64,000 nt of DNA from Salinispora arenicola (lineage in GTDB: Bacteria; Actinomycetota; Actinomycetes; Mycobacteriales; Micromonosporaceae): the NCBI RefSeq assembly GCF_006716065.1, contig NZ_VFOL01000001.1, positions 1,364,001 through 1,428,000 on the forward strand. The letters run 5' to 3'. Shown here piece after piece: positions 31,599 to 42,102 of the stretch; position 1 is the stretch's first letter; each line of letters starts with the position of its first letter. A program made the translations under genes and the position numbers. The notes beneath the pieces were generated by a model. The model worked only from the letters and a program-made list of their open reading frames with translations, did not search any database and was not told where the DNA came from.

Positions 31599-32819
31599 GA
31601 CCAGTGAGGCGAGATCGGCCAGCTCAGCGGACATCGCTCGCCGACGGTGCTCCGTGATCGACTGCACGATGTCCCGCGCGTACCGCTGCTGCCGCAGCCA
31701 CACTGGCGCCGTGTTCCGTAACTGAATCAGCGTATTGACGGCATCGCCATACCGGTGCAGGTCCGAACATGCCCACGCCACGTCCAGACGGTGTCTTCGC
31801 CACGCTGACCTACTGATAGTAGGAACGGGTGGAACCAGAGTGGACAGCTCCAAAACCCGGCCCGCGTCGCCGGCTACAGCTGCTGCTTCCACCCTCTGCA
31901 TCTGCACCTTGGCGGAATCGAAACCGCCGACCAGCATCAGCTGATCGTCCGCTGGCACGCGCTCGCCAATGCGAACAGCTGCGGCGTCAGCAGCGGCAAT
32001 GAGATCAGTCACCTCGTCCGGCCGGTTGTCCCTGGCGTGGGCAGCGGCGGCACCGAGCAGTAGCCACCCCCATGCGGCCAGTTCGGCGGCGCTTGCCCGG
32101 GAGAACCTCGGTTCCACCTCATCGGCGGTGGCCACCGCCAGTTCGGCTGACTCCTGGATCCGCCCCTGGCGCATCAACAGCCAGCACATCGTTCGGATTA
32201 GGGTGGCTCCCAGCACGGAGTCCCCGCATCGCCGGGCGGCGTCCAGCGCCTCGCGGAGCGCTGCCTGCGCGAGATCGTCGGCCTGCAGTTGAATCAGCAG
32301 CCCTCCGGCCAGATGCTGCGTACGGGCGAGTAGATCGTAGGCTTTAGCCTGCGTGTCATCACCCGCCTGATCAACGATGGCCCGCACATTCCACAGCAGC
32401 GGAGGCACGGCCGCCAACGCGACGGGGTAGTCACCTGCGTTATACGCCTGATCTGCGGCATGCAAGTTGGCCCGCAACGTGTCAAAGCTTGGCGGCTCGC
32501 CAGGCAGGACAGCCATCGGAGAACCGGATAGATCATGTACTGGAACGACCGCCCGGCGGATCTCGGTCAGGAGTAGCGGCTGGTGCTCCGGTCCGGCCTG
32601 GGCAGCAGCCCGTGACACATCGCCGAACAACGCAGAGGTCGGAGCACCTAGAACACGGGCCAGGGCATGCAGGGTGTCAAGACGAGCCGTGTTCCGGCTA
32701 CCCTGCTCCAGCTTCCGGACTACCTCGACGCTGATACCAGACCGCGCGGCAAGTTGCTCTTGTGTGAACCCAGCCTGACGACGAAGCCGGGCAAGGCGGT
32801 CACCGGTAGTAGGTTCCAT
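31584..32819 (-). CDS. XRE-family regulator with TPR-like helical C-terminus
   Basis: 411 residues. HTH in residues 5-60 (DRLARLRRQAGFTQEQLAAR, SGISVEVVRKLEQGSRNTAR), then a long all-helical domain with Ala-rich TPR-like pairs (YNAGDYPVALAAVPPLLWNV, AREALDAARRCGDS-type repeats). ATG at 32819 follows GGGAG and the match to the HTH start; the frame is open further upstream without support. This architecture is common in Streptomyces and Micromonospora, where such regulators may respond to peptides. It leads a leftward set of very small genes. Upstream DNA (32.9-33.1 kb) is AT-rich for this genome. Confidence 0.9.
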   Translation of the reverse strand: MEPTTGDRLARLRRQAGFTQEQLAARSGISVEVVRKLEQGSRNTARLDTLHALARVLGAPTSALFGDVSRAAAQAGPEHQPLLLTEIRRAVVPVHDLSGSPMAVLPGEPPSFDTLRANLHAADQAYNAGDYPVALAAVPPLLWNVRAIVDQAGDDTQAKAYDLLARTQHLAGGLLIQLQADDLAQAALREALDAARRCGDSVLGATLIRTMCWLLMRQGRIQESAELAVATADEVEPRFSRASAAELAAWGWLLLGAAAAHARDNRPDEVTDLIAAADAAAVRIGERVPADDQLMLVGGFDSAKVQMQRVEAAAVAGDAGRVLELSTLVPPVPTISRSAWRRHRLDVAWACSDLHRYGDAVNTLIQLRNTAPVWLRQQRYARDIVQSITEHRRRAMSAELADLASLVGCTT

Positions 32820-33573
32820 GACGGATCTCCCAGGTAGCGGTCTGGGGTGGCGGGCGCCGACCGCTACAACCGACGCCCTGCCACAATCGACGGTACTCCC
32901 CGCCCACCATGTCACGCCGTCAGTAACAGATCGTGTTGTATTGTGAATGCTTCGCGCGCAATAACACGGCTCCGCAATCCTGGCTACCCTTCAAACCGGT
33001 CATTGTTCCGGTTCGTGGACATTGCTTGTCGATTATCGATCTGGTACTAAAATTGGTTCTGCTGATCATTGAGCATCGGTGACGGGGCTCCGCGTGGGTC
33101 GCAGCCCTCGATCGCGCACCATCACCGTCGCCACAGGCGAAGGTCCATCGACACCGCGAGAAGTCTTCCCATTCGTTCATACACGTGTTTGACTAACGCG
33201 TTCCTGTCCGACACTCAGCGGAGGTCATCAACCACGCCATGCGCCAGGCCACCTGCCGGATGGGGTCATGGCGCCTCGACGCCGGACGCCGATCCCATGC
33301 GCTGTCACTCCGCACTCGACGACTGCCGATCGCATCGGTGTATCGCGCGACGGTCAGGGGGACCTGCCCGCGGATTCCAGGGGAAGTGTGAAGCTGTCGA
33401 TCCGCGACAGTGCCCAGTCGGGCACGTTGGGCGAGGGTGGCATGCCCCTACCTTGCCCGCAGTTACGGGCCGGCGAATCGGCTGAATGCCGCGCACCTTT
33501 ATCGTCTCTGTCGCATCGTTCGGTCCTCCGCGTGAGTGGAGTACCGGCGTTTGCGCAGGCGCGGGGGCATGGG
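32820..33573. other. gene-free region between the second XRE gene and tRNA-Ile
   Basis: No believable gene on either strand; the open frames are Arg/His/Pro-rich shadows. The part from about 32930 to 33080 is AT-rich compared with the window, in keeping with acquired DNA, and should contain the promoter of the XRE gene. The right edge adjoins the core tRNA-Ile. Confidence 0.5.
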
Positions 33574-33647
33574 TGGGGCTAGCTGGAATCGAACCAGCGA
33601 CCTCAGAGTTATCAGCTCTGCGCTCTAACCGACTGAGCTATAGCCCC
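33574..33647 (-). tRNA. tRNA-Ile (anticodon GAT)
   Basis: 74 bases, minus strand: acceptor GGGGCTA/TAGCCCC with discriminator A, D-arm AGCTCAGTCGGTTAGAGC, anticodon loop CTGATAA, T-loop GGTTCGATTCC. CCA is not encoded. It lies 130 bases after the DUF3566 gene, its usual actinobacterial position. Confidence 0.97.
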
Positions 33648-33777
33648 CCGTGTTGCGACGAGCAAGGTTAACCCATCGGCCCGGCCGTCCCAAAATCGGG
33701 GTGACCCCGGCCTCCCGACCCGCCGGCGGACGGTGGCACCCGGGTCGTCGGCCGACGGCCCGGGTGCGCTGACGTTC

Positions 33778-34686
33778 TCAGTCGCGCTCGGCGAGCGTCA
33801 GCTCGACACCGCCCACCAGGTCGGCGCACACGTTGTAGACGAATGCGCCCAGCGTGGCCAGTGCGGTGAACAGCACGACGTTGACCAGGCCGATCAACGC
33901 GGAACTCAGGATCACGCCGCGGGCGGTGATCTGGAAGCCGTCGGCGCTCTGACCGCCGCCCGCGTTGACCAGATCGCTCAAACTGTCGTTGACGCTGGCG
34001 AACACGCCCATCGCGTCCAGTGCCAGATACAGCACCGAGGTCGCGACCACCACGACGATGAAGAGCACCACCGACACCGCGAAGGCGAATTTCATGACCG
34101 ACCACGGGTCGATCCGCCGCAGGTTCAGCCGGGCCCGGCGTGGCCCGCGGGACGCGGCCGAGCTGACCGCGGTGCGCGCCGCGCGCACCGCCTCGCCGAC
34201 TCGTGCCGCCCCGACGGCCGCCGCCCCGCCGACACCAGGCGGAAGCCCGCCGCCTTGGGGCCGGCCGGCGGAGCCCGGCTGCGGACGGGCTGTTCCGGTC
34301 ACCCGCGGCTGAGTTCCGGTGTCGCCGAGCCGAAGCGCGCCGGTCAGACTCCCCAGGGCGGTCGTGTTGGTCTGTCCAGCTCCAGCGGTGACCGGCTGGG
34401 TCGTGCCGGGCGTCGCCTCGGCAGTGGCAGCACCATCCGCACGCGGCGGCTCGACCTTGGTCGCCTCGGCTGGATCTTCGGCGGATTCCGGACCCTTGGT
34501 CGGCTTGTCCGGCGGCGGCGCCATCCCCGGAGCCCTGGTGAATTTCGGGGCAGGCACGTCGGCGGGTACGGTCGCGCGGCCCACCGCCGCGCGCCCGGCT
34601 GCTGGGGCACCGCTCTTGGCGCCTTCCTCGTCCACCGGGTTGGCCGAGTTCCCCGCGTTCCCCGACTTCGCCTGTGTCTCCGTCAT
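33778..34686 (-). CDS. DUF3566 membrane protein (gyrA-linked)
   Basis: 302 residues. A long Pro/Ala/Thr-rich cytoplasmic region (1-~180) precedes the DUF3566 domain: LRRIDPWSVMKFAFAVSVVL (helix 1), a loop with GVFASVNDSLSDLVNAGGGQ, and ILSSALIGLVNVVLFTALAT (helix 2), ending VGGVELTLAERD. ATG at 34686 is five bases past the gyrA stop, so it is co-transcribed with gyrA. The family is conserved at this place across actinobacteria (Rv0007 in mycobacteria) and has been linked to cell division, but its biochemical role is unsettled. Confidence 0.9.
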   Translation of the reverse strand: MTETQAKSGNAGNSANPVDEEGAKSGAPAAGRAAVGRATVPADVPAPKFTRAPGMAPPPDKPTKGPESAEDPAEATKVEPPRADGAATAEATPGTTQPVTAGAGQTNTTALGSLTGALRLGDTGTQPRVTGTARPQPGSAGRPQGGGLPPGVGGAAAVGAARVGEAVRAARTAVSSAASRGPRRARLNLRRIDPWSVMKFAFAVSVVLFIVVVVATSVLYLALDAMGVFASVNDSLSDLVNAGGGQSADGFQITARGVILSSALIGLVNVVLFTALATLGAFVYNVCADLVGGVELTLAERD

Positions 34687-34690
34687 GCAA

Positions 34691-37210
34691 CTAGTCCTGT
34701 TCGTCAGGCTCGTCGGCATTGCGAGCAATCGCCACGATGGTCACACCATCCGGAAGGTCCATCAGCTTGACACCCATTGTGTTCCGGTCACGCGTTCGGC
34801 GTACAGGCTTCACCGGAGTCCGGATGACACCACCGTTACTCGTGATAGCGAACAGCTCGTCGTCCGGGTCGATCACGACAGCGCCAACCAGACCACCGCG
34901 CCGCTCGGTGATCTTCGCAGTCAGCACGCCCTTACCTCCCCGGCCCTGGACCGGGTATTCCTCGATCGGAGTACGTTTCGCGTAGCCACCGTTGGTGGCC
35001 ACCAGGACGTCCAGTCCGTGCCGCACGACCTCCATGGCGAGCAGCTCATCGTCCTCGCTGAACCGCATTCCGATCACGCCCGAGGTCGCCCGTCCCATCG
35101 GCCGCAGTGCCTCGTCGGAGGCATTGAACCGGATCGCCAGGGCGTTCTTCGACACCAGCAGGAGGTCCTGCTCCGGCGCCACCAGGGCGGCACCGACCAG
35201 TTCGTCGTCCTCGCGCAGGTTGATCGCGATGATGCCGCCGGACCGGTTGGAGTCGAACTCCTCGAGTTTCGTCTTTTTCACCACTCCGTTCTTCGTGGCC
35301 AGAACCAGGTAGGGGGCCACCTGGTAGTCGGAAATCTCGATGATCTGTGCGATCTGCTCGTCCGGCTGGAAGGCGAGCAGGTTGGCCACATGCTGGCCCT
35401 TGGCCACCCTACTGGCTTCCGGAAGCTCGTATGCCTTGGCCCGGTACACCCGCCCCTTGTTGGTGAAGAACAGGATCCAGTCGTGCGTCGAGCACACGAA
35501 GAAATGGCTGACGATGTCGTCCTGCCGAAGCGACGCGCCGCTGACCCCCTTACCGCCACGCCGCTGGGAACGGTAGGCGTCGACCTTGGTGCGTTTCGCG
35601 TACCCGGTCCGGGTGATGGTAACCACCACGTCCTCGCGGGCGATCAGGTCCTCCATCGAGACCTCGCCGTCGAACGGGATGATCTGGGTACGCCGGTCGT
35701 CCCCCCACTTCGCGACGATCTCGCCCAGTTCCTCCGAGACGATCCGCCGCTGCCGCTCCGGCTTCGCCAGGATGTCCTTGAAGTCGGCGATCTCCAGTTC
35801 CAGCTTGGCCAGGTCGTCGAGGATCCGCTGCCGTTCCAGCGCGGCCAGCCGTCGCAGCTGCATGTCCAGGATGGCGGTCGCCTGGATCTCGTCGATGTCC
35901 AGCAACCGGATCAGGCCCTGCCGTGCGTCGTCGACCGTCGGCGAGCGTCGGATCAGCGCGATCACCTCGTCGAGCGCGTCCAGCGCCTTGGACAGCCCGC
36001 GCAGGATGTGTGCCCGCTCCTCGGCCTTGCGCAGCCGGAACGCCGTCCGCCGGCGGATCACCTCGATCTGGTGTTCGACGTAGGAGCGGATGAACTGGGC
36101 CAGGTTGAGCGTGCGCGGCACGCCGTCGACCAGCGCCAGCATGTTCGCGCCGAACGTCTCCTGAAGCTGGGTGTGCTTGTAGAGGTTGTTCAGCACCACC
36201 TTGGCGACCGCGTCGCGCTTGAGTACCAGCACCAGCCGCATGCCGGTGCGCCCGGAGGATTCGTCCCGGATGTCGGCGATCCCGCCCAGCTTCCCCTCCC
36301 GGATCAGCTCGGCGATCCGCTCAGCCAGGTTGTCCGGGTTCACCTGGTACGGCAGCTCGCTGACCACCAGCGCCGGGCGACCGCGCTTGTCCTCCTCGAC
36401 CTCGACCACGGCCCGCATCCGGATCGAGCCGCGACCGGTGCGGTACGCGTCCTGGATTCCCGCCTGGCCGACGATCAGGCCGTGAGTCGGAAAGTCGGGC
36501 CCCTTGACGATCCCGAGGAGGGCTTCCAGCGTGCTCGCCTCGTCGGCCTCCGGGTGCTCCAGGCACCACTGCACGGCCGCGCCGATCTCCCGCAGGTTGT
36601 GTGGCGGGATCTTGGTGGCCATCCCGACCGCAATGCCCTCAGAGCCGTTGACCAGCAGGTTGGGGATCCGGGACGGCAGGATCGTGGGCTCCTTGGCCCG
36701 GCCGTCGTAGTTGTCCTGCAGGTCGACGGTGTCTTCGTCGATGTCCCGCAGCATCTCCATCGCCAGCGGGTCGAGCTTGCACTCGGTGTACCGCATCGCG
36801 GCGGCCGGATCGTTGCCCGGCGACCCGAAGTTGCCGTTTCCGTCGACCAGCGGGTAGCGCAGCGCCCAGGGCTGGGCCATCCGGACCAGTGCGTCGTAGA
36901 TCGCCGAGTCGCCGTGCGGGTGGAACTGCCCCATCACGTCGCCGACCACTCGGGAGCACTTCACGTACCCGCGGTCGGGCCGGTACCCCGAATCGAACAT
37001 CGCGTAGAGGATCTTGCGGTGGACCGGCTTCAGCCCGTCCCGGACGTCCGGCAGCGCACGCCCGACGATGACGCTCATGGCGTAGTCGAGGTAGGAGCGC
37101 TGCATCTCCACCTCGAGCCCGACCGGCTCGATCCGGTCGTGCGCCACGACGGCGCCGCCGGTCTCGGGGGCGTCGGGCTCGTTCGGTGTGGACTCAGGGG
37201 TATCGGTCAC
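34691..37210 (-). CDS. gyrA: DNA gyrase subunit A
   Basis: 839 residues. Winged-helix/tower core with the catalytic Tyr in RYTECKL (Tyr141), quinolone-determining region [17 protein letters not shown] in wild-type-sensitive form (Ser102, Asp106), and a C-terminal beta-pinwheel with GyrA box SQRRGGKG. Start is a GTG at 37210 with AAGGG upstream. It pairs with GyrB to supercoil DNA. The 132-base gap from gyrB holds four DnaA-box-like 9-mers. The DUF3566 gene follows directly. Confidence 0.98.
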   Translation of the reverse strand: MTDTPESTPNEPDAPETGGAVVAHDRIEPVGLEVEMQRSYLDYAMSVIVGRALPDVRDGLKPVHRKILYAMFDSGYRPDRGYVKCSRVVGDVMGQFHPHGDSAIYDALVRMAQPWALRYPLVDGNGNFGSPGNDPAAAMRYTECKLDPLAMEMLRDIDEDTVDLQDNYDGRAKEPTILPSRIPNLLVNGSEGIAVGMATKIPPHNLREIGAAVQWCLEHPEADEASTLEALLGIVKGPDFPTHGLIVGQAGIQDAYRTGRGSIRMRAVVEVEEDKRGRPALVVSELPYQVNPDNLAERIAELIREGKLGGIADIRDESSGRTGMRLVLVLKRDAVAKVVLNNLYKHTQLQETFGANMLALVDGVPRTLNLAQFIRSYVEHQIEVIRRRTAFRLRKAEERAHILRGLSKALDALDEVIALIRRSPTVDDARQGLIRLLDIDEIQATAILDMQLRRLAALERQRILDDLAKLELEIADFKDILAKPERQRRIVSEELGEIVAKWGDDRRTQIIPFDGEVSMEDLIAREDVVVTITRTGYAKRTKVDAYRSQRRGGKGVSGASLRQDDIVSHFFVCSTHDWILFFTNKGRVYRAKAYELPEASRVAKGQHVANLLAFQPDEQIAQIIEISDYQVAPYLVLATKNGVVKKTKLEEFDSNRSGGIIAINLREDDELVGAALVAPEQDLLLVSKNALAIRFNASDEALRPMGRATSGVIGMRFSEDDELLAMEVVRHGLDVLVATNGGYAKRTPIEEYPVQGRGGKGVLTAKITERRGGLVGAVVIDPDDELFAITSNGGVIRTPVKPVRRTRDRNTMGVKLMDLPDGVTIVAIARNADEPDEQD

Positions 37211-37246
37211 TTTTAACCCTTATCAGACTCAGAGTCGCTTTGGCGC

Positions 37247-37298
37247 TGTGGATAACCGCTGTGGAAATCGGCCTGGCTGTGGATAACTCTGTGGATTA
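37247..37298. promoter_or_regulatory. cluster of four DnaA-box-like 9-mers between gyrB and gyrA
   Basis: On the minus sense: TTATCCACA (37247-37255 and 37278-37286), ATTTCCACA (37260-37268) and TAATCCACA (37290-37298), all in one orientation in the gap just before the gyrA start. Two match the strong DnaA consensus. They could let DnaA regulate gyrA or titrate DnaA near the origin. Confidence 0.6.
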
Positions 37299-37342
37299 GT
37301 CGGATCCGGCCCACGACGGGCCCCGGCCGATCCCGAGCGGTC

Positions 37343-39289
37343 TCAGATATCCAGGAACCGCACGTCCTTGGCGTTGCGCTGGATGAACGAACGACGGGCC
37401 TCGACATCCTCACCCATCAGCACGCTGAACAGCTCGTCGGCGGTCGCCGCGTCGTCGAGCGTGACCTGACGCAGCGTACGGGTCGCCGGGTTCATCGTGG
37501 TTTCCCACAGCTCGGGGTAGTTCATCTCACCGAGCCCCTTGAACCGCTGGATGTCGTCCGGCTTGGCGTTGGGCTTCTTCTGCTGACGCAGGGCAATCAG
37601 CCCGTCCCGCTCCCGGTCGGAGTACGCGTACTGAGCGTCGTCCCCCTTCCGGTTCCACTTGATCTTGTAGAGCGGCGGGGCGGCCAGATAGACGTGCCCC
37701 AGCTCCACCAGCGGTCGCATGAACCGAAACAGCAGGGTGAGCAGCAGCGTCTGGATGTGCTGGCCATCGACGTCCGCATCGGCCATCAACACGATCTTGT
37801 GGTAACGCAGCTTCTCGATGTCGAAGTCGTCGTGAATACCGGTGCCGAGCGCGGTGATCAGGGCCTGCACCTCGTTGTTCTTGAGGACCCGGTCGATCCG
37901 TGCCTTCTCCACGTTGAGGATCTTGCCGCGAATCGGCAGGATCGCCTGGGTGCGCGGGTCGCGCCCCTGCTTGGCAGAGCCACCCGCCGAGTCGCCCTCG
38001 ACGATGAACACCTCACACTCACGCGGATCGGTGGACTGGCAGTCGGCCAGCTTGCCGGGCATCGAGCCGGACTCCAGCAGCGACTTGCGCCGAGCCAACT
38101 TGCGGGCCTGCTGGGCGGCGACGCGGGCGCGAGCCGCCTGCGACGCCTTGGTGATGATGACCTTCGCCTCGGCCGGGTTGCGGTCGAGCCAGTCGACCAG
38201 CCACTCGTTGCAGACCCGCTGGACGAAACTCTTGACCGGGGTGTTGCCCAGCTTGGTCTTGGTCTGCCCCTCGAACTGCGGATTGGTCAACTTCACCGAG
38301 ATGATCGCGGCCAGTCCCTCCCGGATGTCCTCCCCGGAGAGCTTTTCGTCGCTCTTGAGTAGCCGCTTGTCCGTACCGTACCGGTTGATGACGCTGGTCA
38401 GCGCTGCCCGGAAGCCTTCCTCGTGGGTGCCGCCCTCATGCGTGTTGATGTTGTTGGCAAAGGTGTAGACCGACTCGCCGTACGATTCGTTCCACTGCAT
38501 GGCGATCTCGACCGACATGCCGTCCTCCTCGGTGCCGAACTCGACCACCGACTTGTGGATCGGGGTCTTCGAGGCGTTGAGGTGCCGGACGAAGTCGGCG
38601 ATGCCGCCCTTGTAGCAGAAGGTGACCTCCCGCATCTTGCCGTCCTCGTCCGCGGCCACTCGCTCGTCGAGGAAGTGGATGGTGAGACCGCGGTTGAGGA
38701 AGGCCATCTCCTGGAGACGCCGGTAGATGGTCTGGAAGTCGAAATCAACGGTCTCGAAGACCGCCGGATCGGGCCAGAAGGAGACCGCCGAACCGGTGGC
38801 GTCGGTCGGCTCGCCCTTCTCCAGGGGCGACGGCTTCGAGTCCGTGTACGACTGTCGCCAGAAGTAGCCGTCCTTCTGGATCTCGACGGCCATTCGGGTG
38901 GAGAGCGCGTTCACGACCGACACCCCGACGCCGTGCAGGCCGCCGGACACGGCGTACGCCTTGCCGTCGAACTTGCCGCCGGCGTGCAGCACGGTCAAGG
39001 CCACTTCGACACCCGGCTTCTTGAGCTTCGGGTGCGGGTCGACCGGGAAACCCCGGCCGTTGTCGGTGACCCGAACCCCGCCGTCGGCGAGCAGCACCAC
39101 GTCAATGGTGTCGCAGTACCCGGCCAGCGCCTCGTCCACCGCGTTGTCCACGACCTCCCACACCAGGTGGTGCAGCCCGCGTTCACCGGTGGACCCGATG
39201 TACATACCGGGACGCTTCCGGACCGCCTCCAGCCCCTCGAGGACGGTGATCGACTCGGCGCCGTACTCCTGCTTGTCCTGCGCTGCCAC
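37343..39289 (-). CDS. gyrB: DNA gyrase subunit B
   Basis: 648 residues. GHKL ATPase ([43 protein letters not shown]), transducer, TOPRIM domain ([29 protein letters not shown]) and C-terminal [23 protein letters not shown] at 39289 gives the family start [20 protein letters not shown]; the frame is open upstream for 170 codons but that part is low-complexity. Motifs for ATP and coumarin binding are intact. Confidence 0.98.
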   Translation of the reverse strand: MAAQDKQEYGAESITVLEGLEAVRKRPGMYIGSTGERGLHHLVWEVVDNAVDEALAGYCDTIDVVLLADGGVRVTDNGRGFPVDPHPKLKKPGVEVALTVLHAGGKFDGKAYAVSGGLHGVGVSVVNALSTRMAVEIQKDGYFWRQSYTDSKPSPLEKGEPTDATGSAVSFWPDPAVFETVDFDFQTIYRRLQEMAFLNRGLTIHFLDERVAADEDGKMREVTFCYKGGIADFVRHLNASKTPIHKSVVEFGTEEDGMSVEIAMQWNESYGESVYTFANNINTHEGGTHEEGFRAALTSVINRYGTDKRLLKSDEKLSGEDIREGLAAIISVKLTNPQFEGQTKTKLGNTPVKSFVQRVCNEWLVDWLDRNPAEAKVIITKASQAARARVAAQQARKLARRKSLLESGSMPGKLADCQSTDPRECEVFIVEGDSAGGSAKQGRDPRTQAILPIRGKILNVEKARIDRVLKNNEVQALITALGTGIHDDFDIEKLRYHKIVLMADADVDGQHIQTLLLTLLFRFMRPLVELGHVYLAAPPLYKIKWNRKGDDAQYAYSDRERDGLIALRQQKKPNAKPDDIQRFKGLGEMNYPELWETTMNPATRTLRQVTLDDAATADELFSVLMGEDVEARRSFIQRNAKDVRFLDI

Positions 39290-39785
39290 CCTCGGCCACT
39301 TTCTCGCGTCGGCCACGCCACGGGCGCGACCGGTCGCGGGGTTCGGCGGACAGGGACGCGACGTCGGGCGCGCGGACCGGCACCGGAGGCTCATCCGGGC
39401 TGGGGGTCGAACGCGCCGGCCGCCGCGGTTGCCCGCGGATCGCGATCGGCTCGACCCGATGTGGGACGATGATCTCGGGCCCGGGTCGGCCCCGGGCTTC
39501 ATCGCTCTGCACCGGGTCTTCGTCTCAGACCCAATCCTACTGGGAGTCGACGACAGAACCACCACTCGGCACCCCTTGCGCGGCGGCTGAGACGTTCGTA
39601 GCCGGCCGACTGCTCGGTCCGCGACTCCCCCCACGCGCATCGAGTCGACCGAAGGCTCGCACCGACCGGCGGCGCCTGCGCGCCCGGCGTGTACCTCGTC
39701 ACGACGAACATCCGCTTGATCTTTGCCGGCCGGAACCGGACGATCGACCCGATCGAACGGACACGGGCTTGAGAGGTGACACCAG

Positions 39786-40367
39786 ATGGGGCTGGACAAC
39801 GTCGTGGTGAACTGGCCGCGGACCGGCCGCTTCTATAACCCGGTCGCGCCGGCAGAGTTCGTGGACTTCGGCGAAATCGTCGATATGCCACAGATCTCCG
39901 CACCGACCGCCGCGCTCGCAGAGCTGATCGCCAAAACCGGCACCGTACGAGCGACCGCGTACACGGAGCTGGTCGACTTGATCCTCGGGCTGGAGAACGT
40001 GCTCTACGCCACCGAGAACGCCGCCGAGGACGAGGATCCGGTGATCGACCCGGACGGCTGCGGATGGATCGCCGACGGGTTGGAGCGGTTCGTCGCCCGA
40101 CACCGAACGGTCGGTGAGGCAATCACGTTCGACACCGTCAGCGAGGTACTCCGCGCGCTGCTCGGCGACGGACGCCTGGCCGAGCAGCAACTGCGCTGGC
40201 TCGGCAGCCGGCTGGATCGGCTACGCGACGACAACGGAGATCCGCCGCAGTGGACCTTCACCTGCGCGGAGCTGAGCGTCCTCGCCGCGTTCTACCGCCG
40301 CTGCGCCGACCGGGGCTTCGCGGTCTACGCCGAGTCGGCGGCACCCCGCCGAGCCGTTCAGCCGTAG
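39786..40367 (+). CDS. hypothetical protein set between gyrB and dciA
   Basis: 193 residues, acidic and mostly helical: [40 protein letters not shown], a middle with [20 protein letters not shown], and [20 protein letters not shown] near the end. ATG at 39786 follows GAGAGGTGAC. It is the only plus-strand gene in the DUF3566-dnaA block, facing dciA and divergent from gyrB. Not recognised; no membrane segment. Real by composition and ribosome site. Confidence 0.75.
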   Translation: MGLDNVVVNWPRTGRFYNPVAPAEFVDFGEIVDMPQISAPTAALAELIAKTGTVRATAYTELVDLILGLENVLYATENAAEDEDPVIDPDGCGWIADGLERFVARHRTVGEAITFDTVSEVLRALLGDGRLAEQQLRWLGSRLDRLRDDNGDPPQWTFTCAELSVLAAFYRRCADRGFAVYAESAAPRRAVQP

Positions 40368-40963
40368 GTGTCCCGGGGGCCGCGGCCGCGCACCCGACGG
40401 GGCCCACGCGACCAGGACGGCGCGGCCGGACCGTGGATGTGCAGCCGACGTACGACGTTGTGGCCCACCTCGCGGGCGATCTGCTGAAGGAGCGAGCCGG
40501 CGAGCAGCCGAAGCTGGGTGGCCCAGGCAGTCGAGCGCGCCTCCACGGTCAGCTCACCGTTGTCCAGCTTCACCGGCCGGCTGTGCTGGGCCACCTCCGG
40601 GCCGACCACCCGTTCCCAGGCGCCGAAGACCGTCGCCTCGGCCGCCGGTTGCTGCCACCCGCGGGCCTTGACCAGGCGGTCCAACACCGCGCCGAGGGGC
40701 TGCGGGTCGCGTGGGTCCGGCCCCGGGCCGGAGTAACCCCGTGGTCGTCGCCCGCCACCGCTCGGACCACCGCGCACGCTGCGCCGCTGCGGCTGCGCCA
40801 CCGACCGGCGCGCCTTCGCCGCGTCCAGCACGGCCCGCGCGAGCTGCGGCCCCGTCGCGCCGGCCGGCAGTTTTTCCACGCCGGCGGGCGTCACGGCTCC
40901 CCCGTCCGCGCCGGGCCCCAGGTGCCGGCGCGGATCTGCGGCCGACACAGCGTCATCAGGCAC
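40358..40963 (-). CDS. dciA: DUF721/DciA-like helicase-loading protein
   Basis: 201 residues. A Pro/Gly/Arg-rich N-terminal half leads to the DUF721 domain: [60 protein letters not shown], and a basic tail. The family includes DciA, the widespread bacterial replicative-helicase operator. GTG at 40963 with GGGAGG overlaps the recF stop by eight bases, so the two are coupled. It lies between recF and gyrB as Rv0004 does in mycobacteria. Confidence 0.88.
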   Translation of the reverse strand: MPDDAVSAADPRRHLGPGADGGAVTPAGVEKLPAGATGPQLARAVLDAAKARRSVAQPQRRSVRGGPSGGGRRPRGYSGPGPDPRDPQPLGAVLDRLVKARGWQQPAAEATVFGAWERVVGPEVAQHSRPVKLDNGELTVEARSTAWATQLRLLAGSLLQQIAREVGHNVVRRLHIHGPAAPSWSRGPRRVRGRGPRDTYG

Positions 40964-42086
40964 GGTGCACCTCCCCACCGCGGACAACGAACCGCGCACC
41001 CCGCAGACGCGCGGGAACATCCTCCTCCACCGCGCACGTCACCAGGAGTTGACTCGCGTCGCCAACCAGTTGCGCGAGCCGATCCCGACGGCCCGTGTCC
41101 AACTCGGCGAAGACGTCATCCAGCACCAGCACCGGTTCGATTCCGTCGACCCGCAGCAGGTCGTATCCGGCCAGCCGGAGTGCCAGCGCCAGGGACCAGG
41201 ACTCCCCGTGGCTGGCGTACCCCTTCGCGGGCAGTGGCCCCAGCGTCAGGGTGAGGTCGTCCCGGTGCGGGCCGACCAGGGTGGTTCCCCGCTCGATCTC
41301 AGCGGACCGGCCGGCGGCGAGCGCGGCGCTCAACGCCGCGGTCAGGTCAGCTCGGTCGGTGGTCGGGGTGGGCAGCTCGACCGAGGGTCGATACGCGATT
41401 CCGGCGGCGCCCGTGCCGGCGGCCACCGCGTCGTATGCCCTGGTCACATGAGGGGCGAGCGCGGCAACGAGGTCGAGTCGACCGGCGAGCAGTTCCGCGC
41501 CGTGCCGCGCGAGGTGGTCGTCCCAGACCGCGAGCGTGGACAGGTCCCCACCGCGGGTGCCGCCGGTCTTCCTGGCCAGGTACGCGGTGCGCAGCAGGGC
41601 GTTGCGCTGCCGGACCACCCGTTCGTAGTCGGCCCGCACACCGGCGTAGCGAGGCTGTCGGAGCACCAGCAGTTCGTCGAGGTAGCGACGGCGCTCGGCC
41701 GGGTCGCCCCGGACCAGTTCCAGGTCCTCCGGGGCGAAGAGCACCAGCCGCAGGGCACCGAGCACGTCCCGGGCCCGCCGGGCCGGGGACCGACCGAGCC
41801 GGGCCCGGTTGGCCCGCCCCGGGACAATCTCCAACTCGATCAGCAACTCGCGGCCCTCGTGCACCACCGCGCAGCGGATGACCGCCGCACCGGCGCCCAT
41901 CCGGACCAGCGGGGCGTCGGTGGCGACCCGGTGGGAGTCCAGGGTCGCCACGTAGCCGAGCGCCTCGATCAGGTTGGTCTTACCGACCCCGTTGTGGCCG
42001 ACCAGGACGTTCGCCCCCGGTTCGAGGTCCACGCCGACCCGCTCGTACGAGCGGAAATCGACGAGTTCGAGCCGGCGTACGTACAC
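40956..42086 (-). CDS. recF: DNA replication and repair protein RecF
   Basis: 376 residues. SMC-like ATPase with Walker [15 protein letters not shown], the RecF tag [20 protein letters not shown], signature [15 protein letters not shown] and Walker [18 protein letters not shown]. It loads RecA at gaps with RecO/RecR. GTG at 42086 ([14 protein letters not shown]) matches the family start and lies 16 bases after the gnd stop; a GTG at 42128 would overlap gnd and is less likely. Confidence 0.95.
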   Translation of the reverse strand: MYVRRLELVDFRSYERVGVDLEPGANVLVGHNGVGKTNLIEALGYVATLDSHRVATDAPLVRMGAGAAVIRCAVVHEGRELLIELEIVPGRANRARLGRSPARRARDVLGALRLVLFAPEDLELVRGDPAERRRYLDELLVLRQPRYAGVRADYERVVRQRNALLRTAYLARKTGGTRGGDLSTLAVWDDHLARHGAELLAGRLDLVAALAPHVTRAYDAVAAGTGAAGIAYRPSVELPTPTTDRADLTAALSAALAAGRSAEIERGTTLVGPHRDDLTLTLGPLPAKGYASHGESWSLALALRLAGYDLLRVDGIEPVLVLDDVFAELDTGRRDRLAQLVGDASQLLVTCAVEEDVPARLRGARFVVRGGEVHRA

Positions 42087-42102
42087 GGGTGGTGGACGCC
42101 GG

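Noticed and set aside
33069..33485. 138-residue plus-strand frame before tRNA-Ile
   Set aside because: His/Arg/Pro-rich with no hydrophobic pattern; likely noncoding.
34319..37216. 965-residue plus-strand frame
   Set aside because: Exact antisense of gyrA; His/Asp/Arg-rich mirror of gyrA codons.
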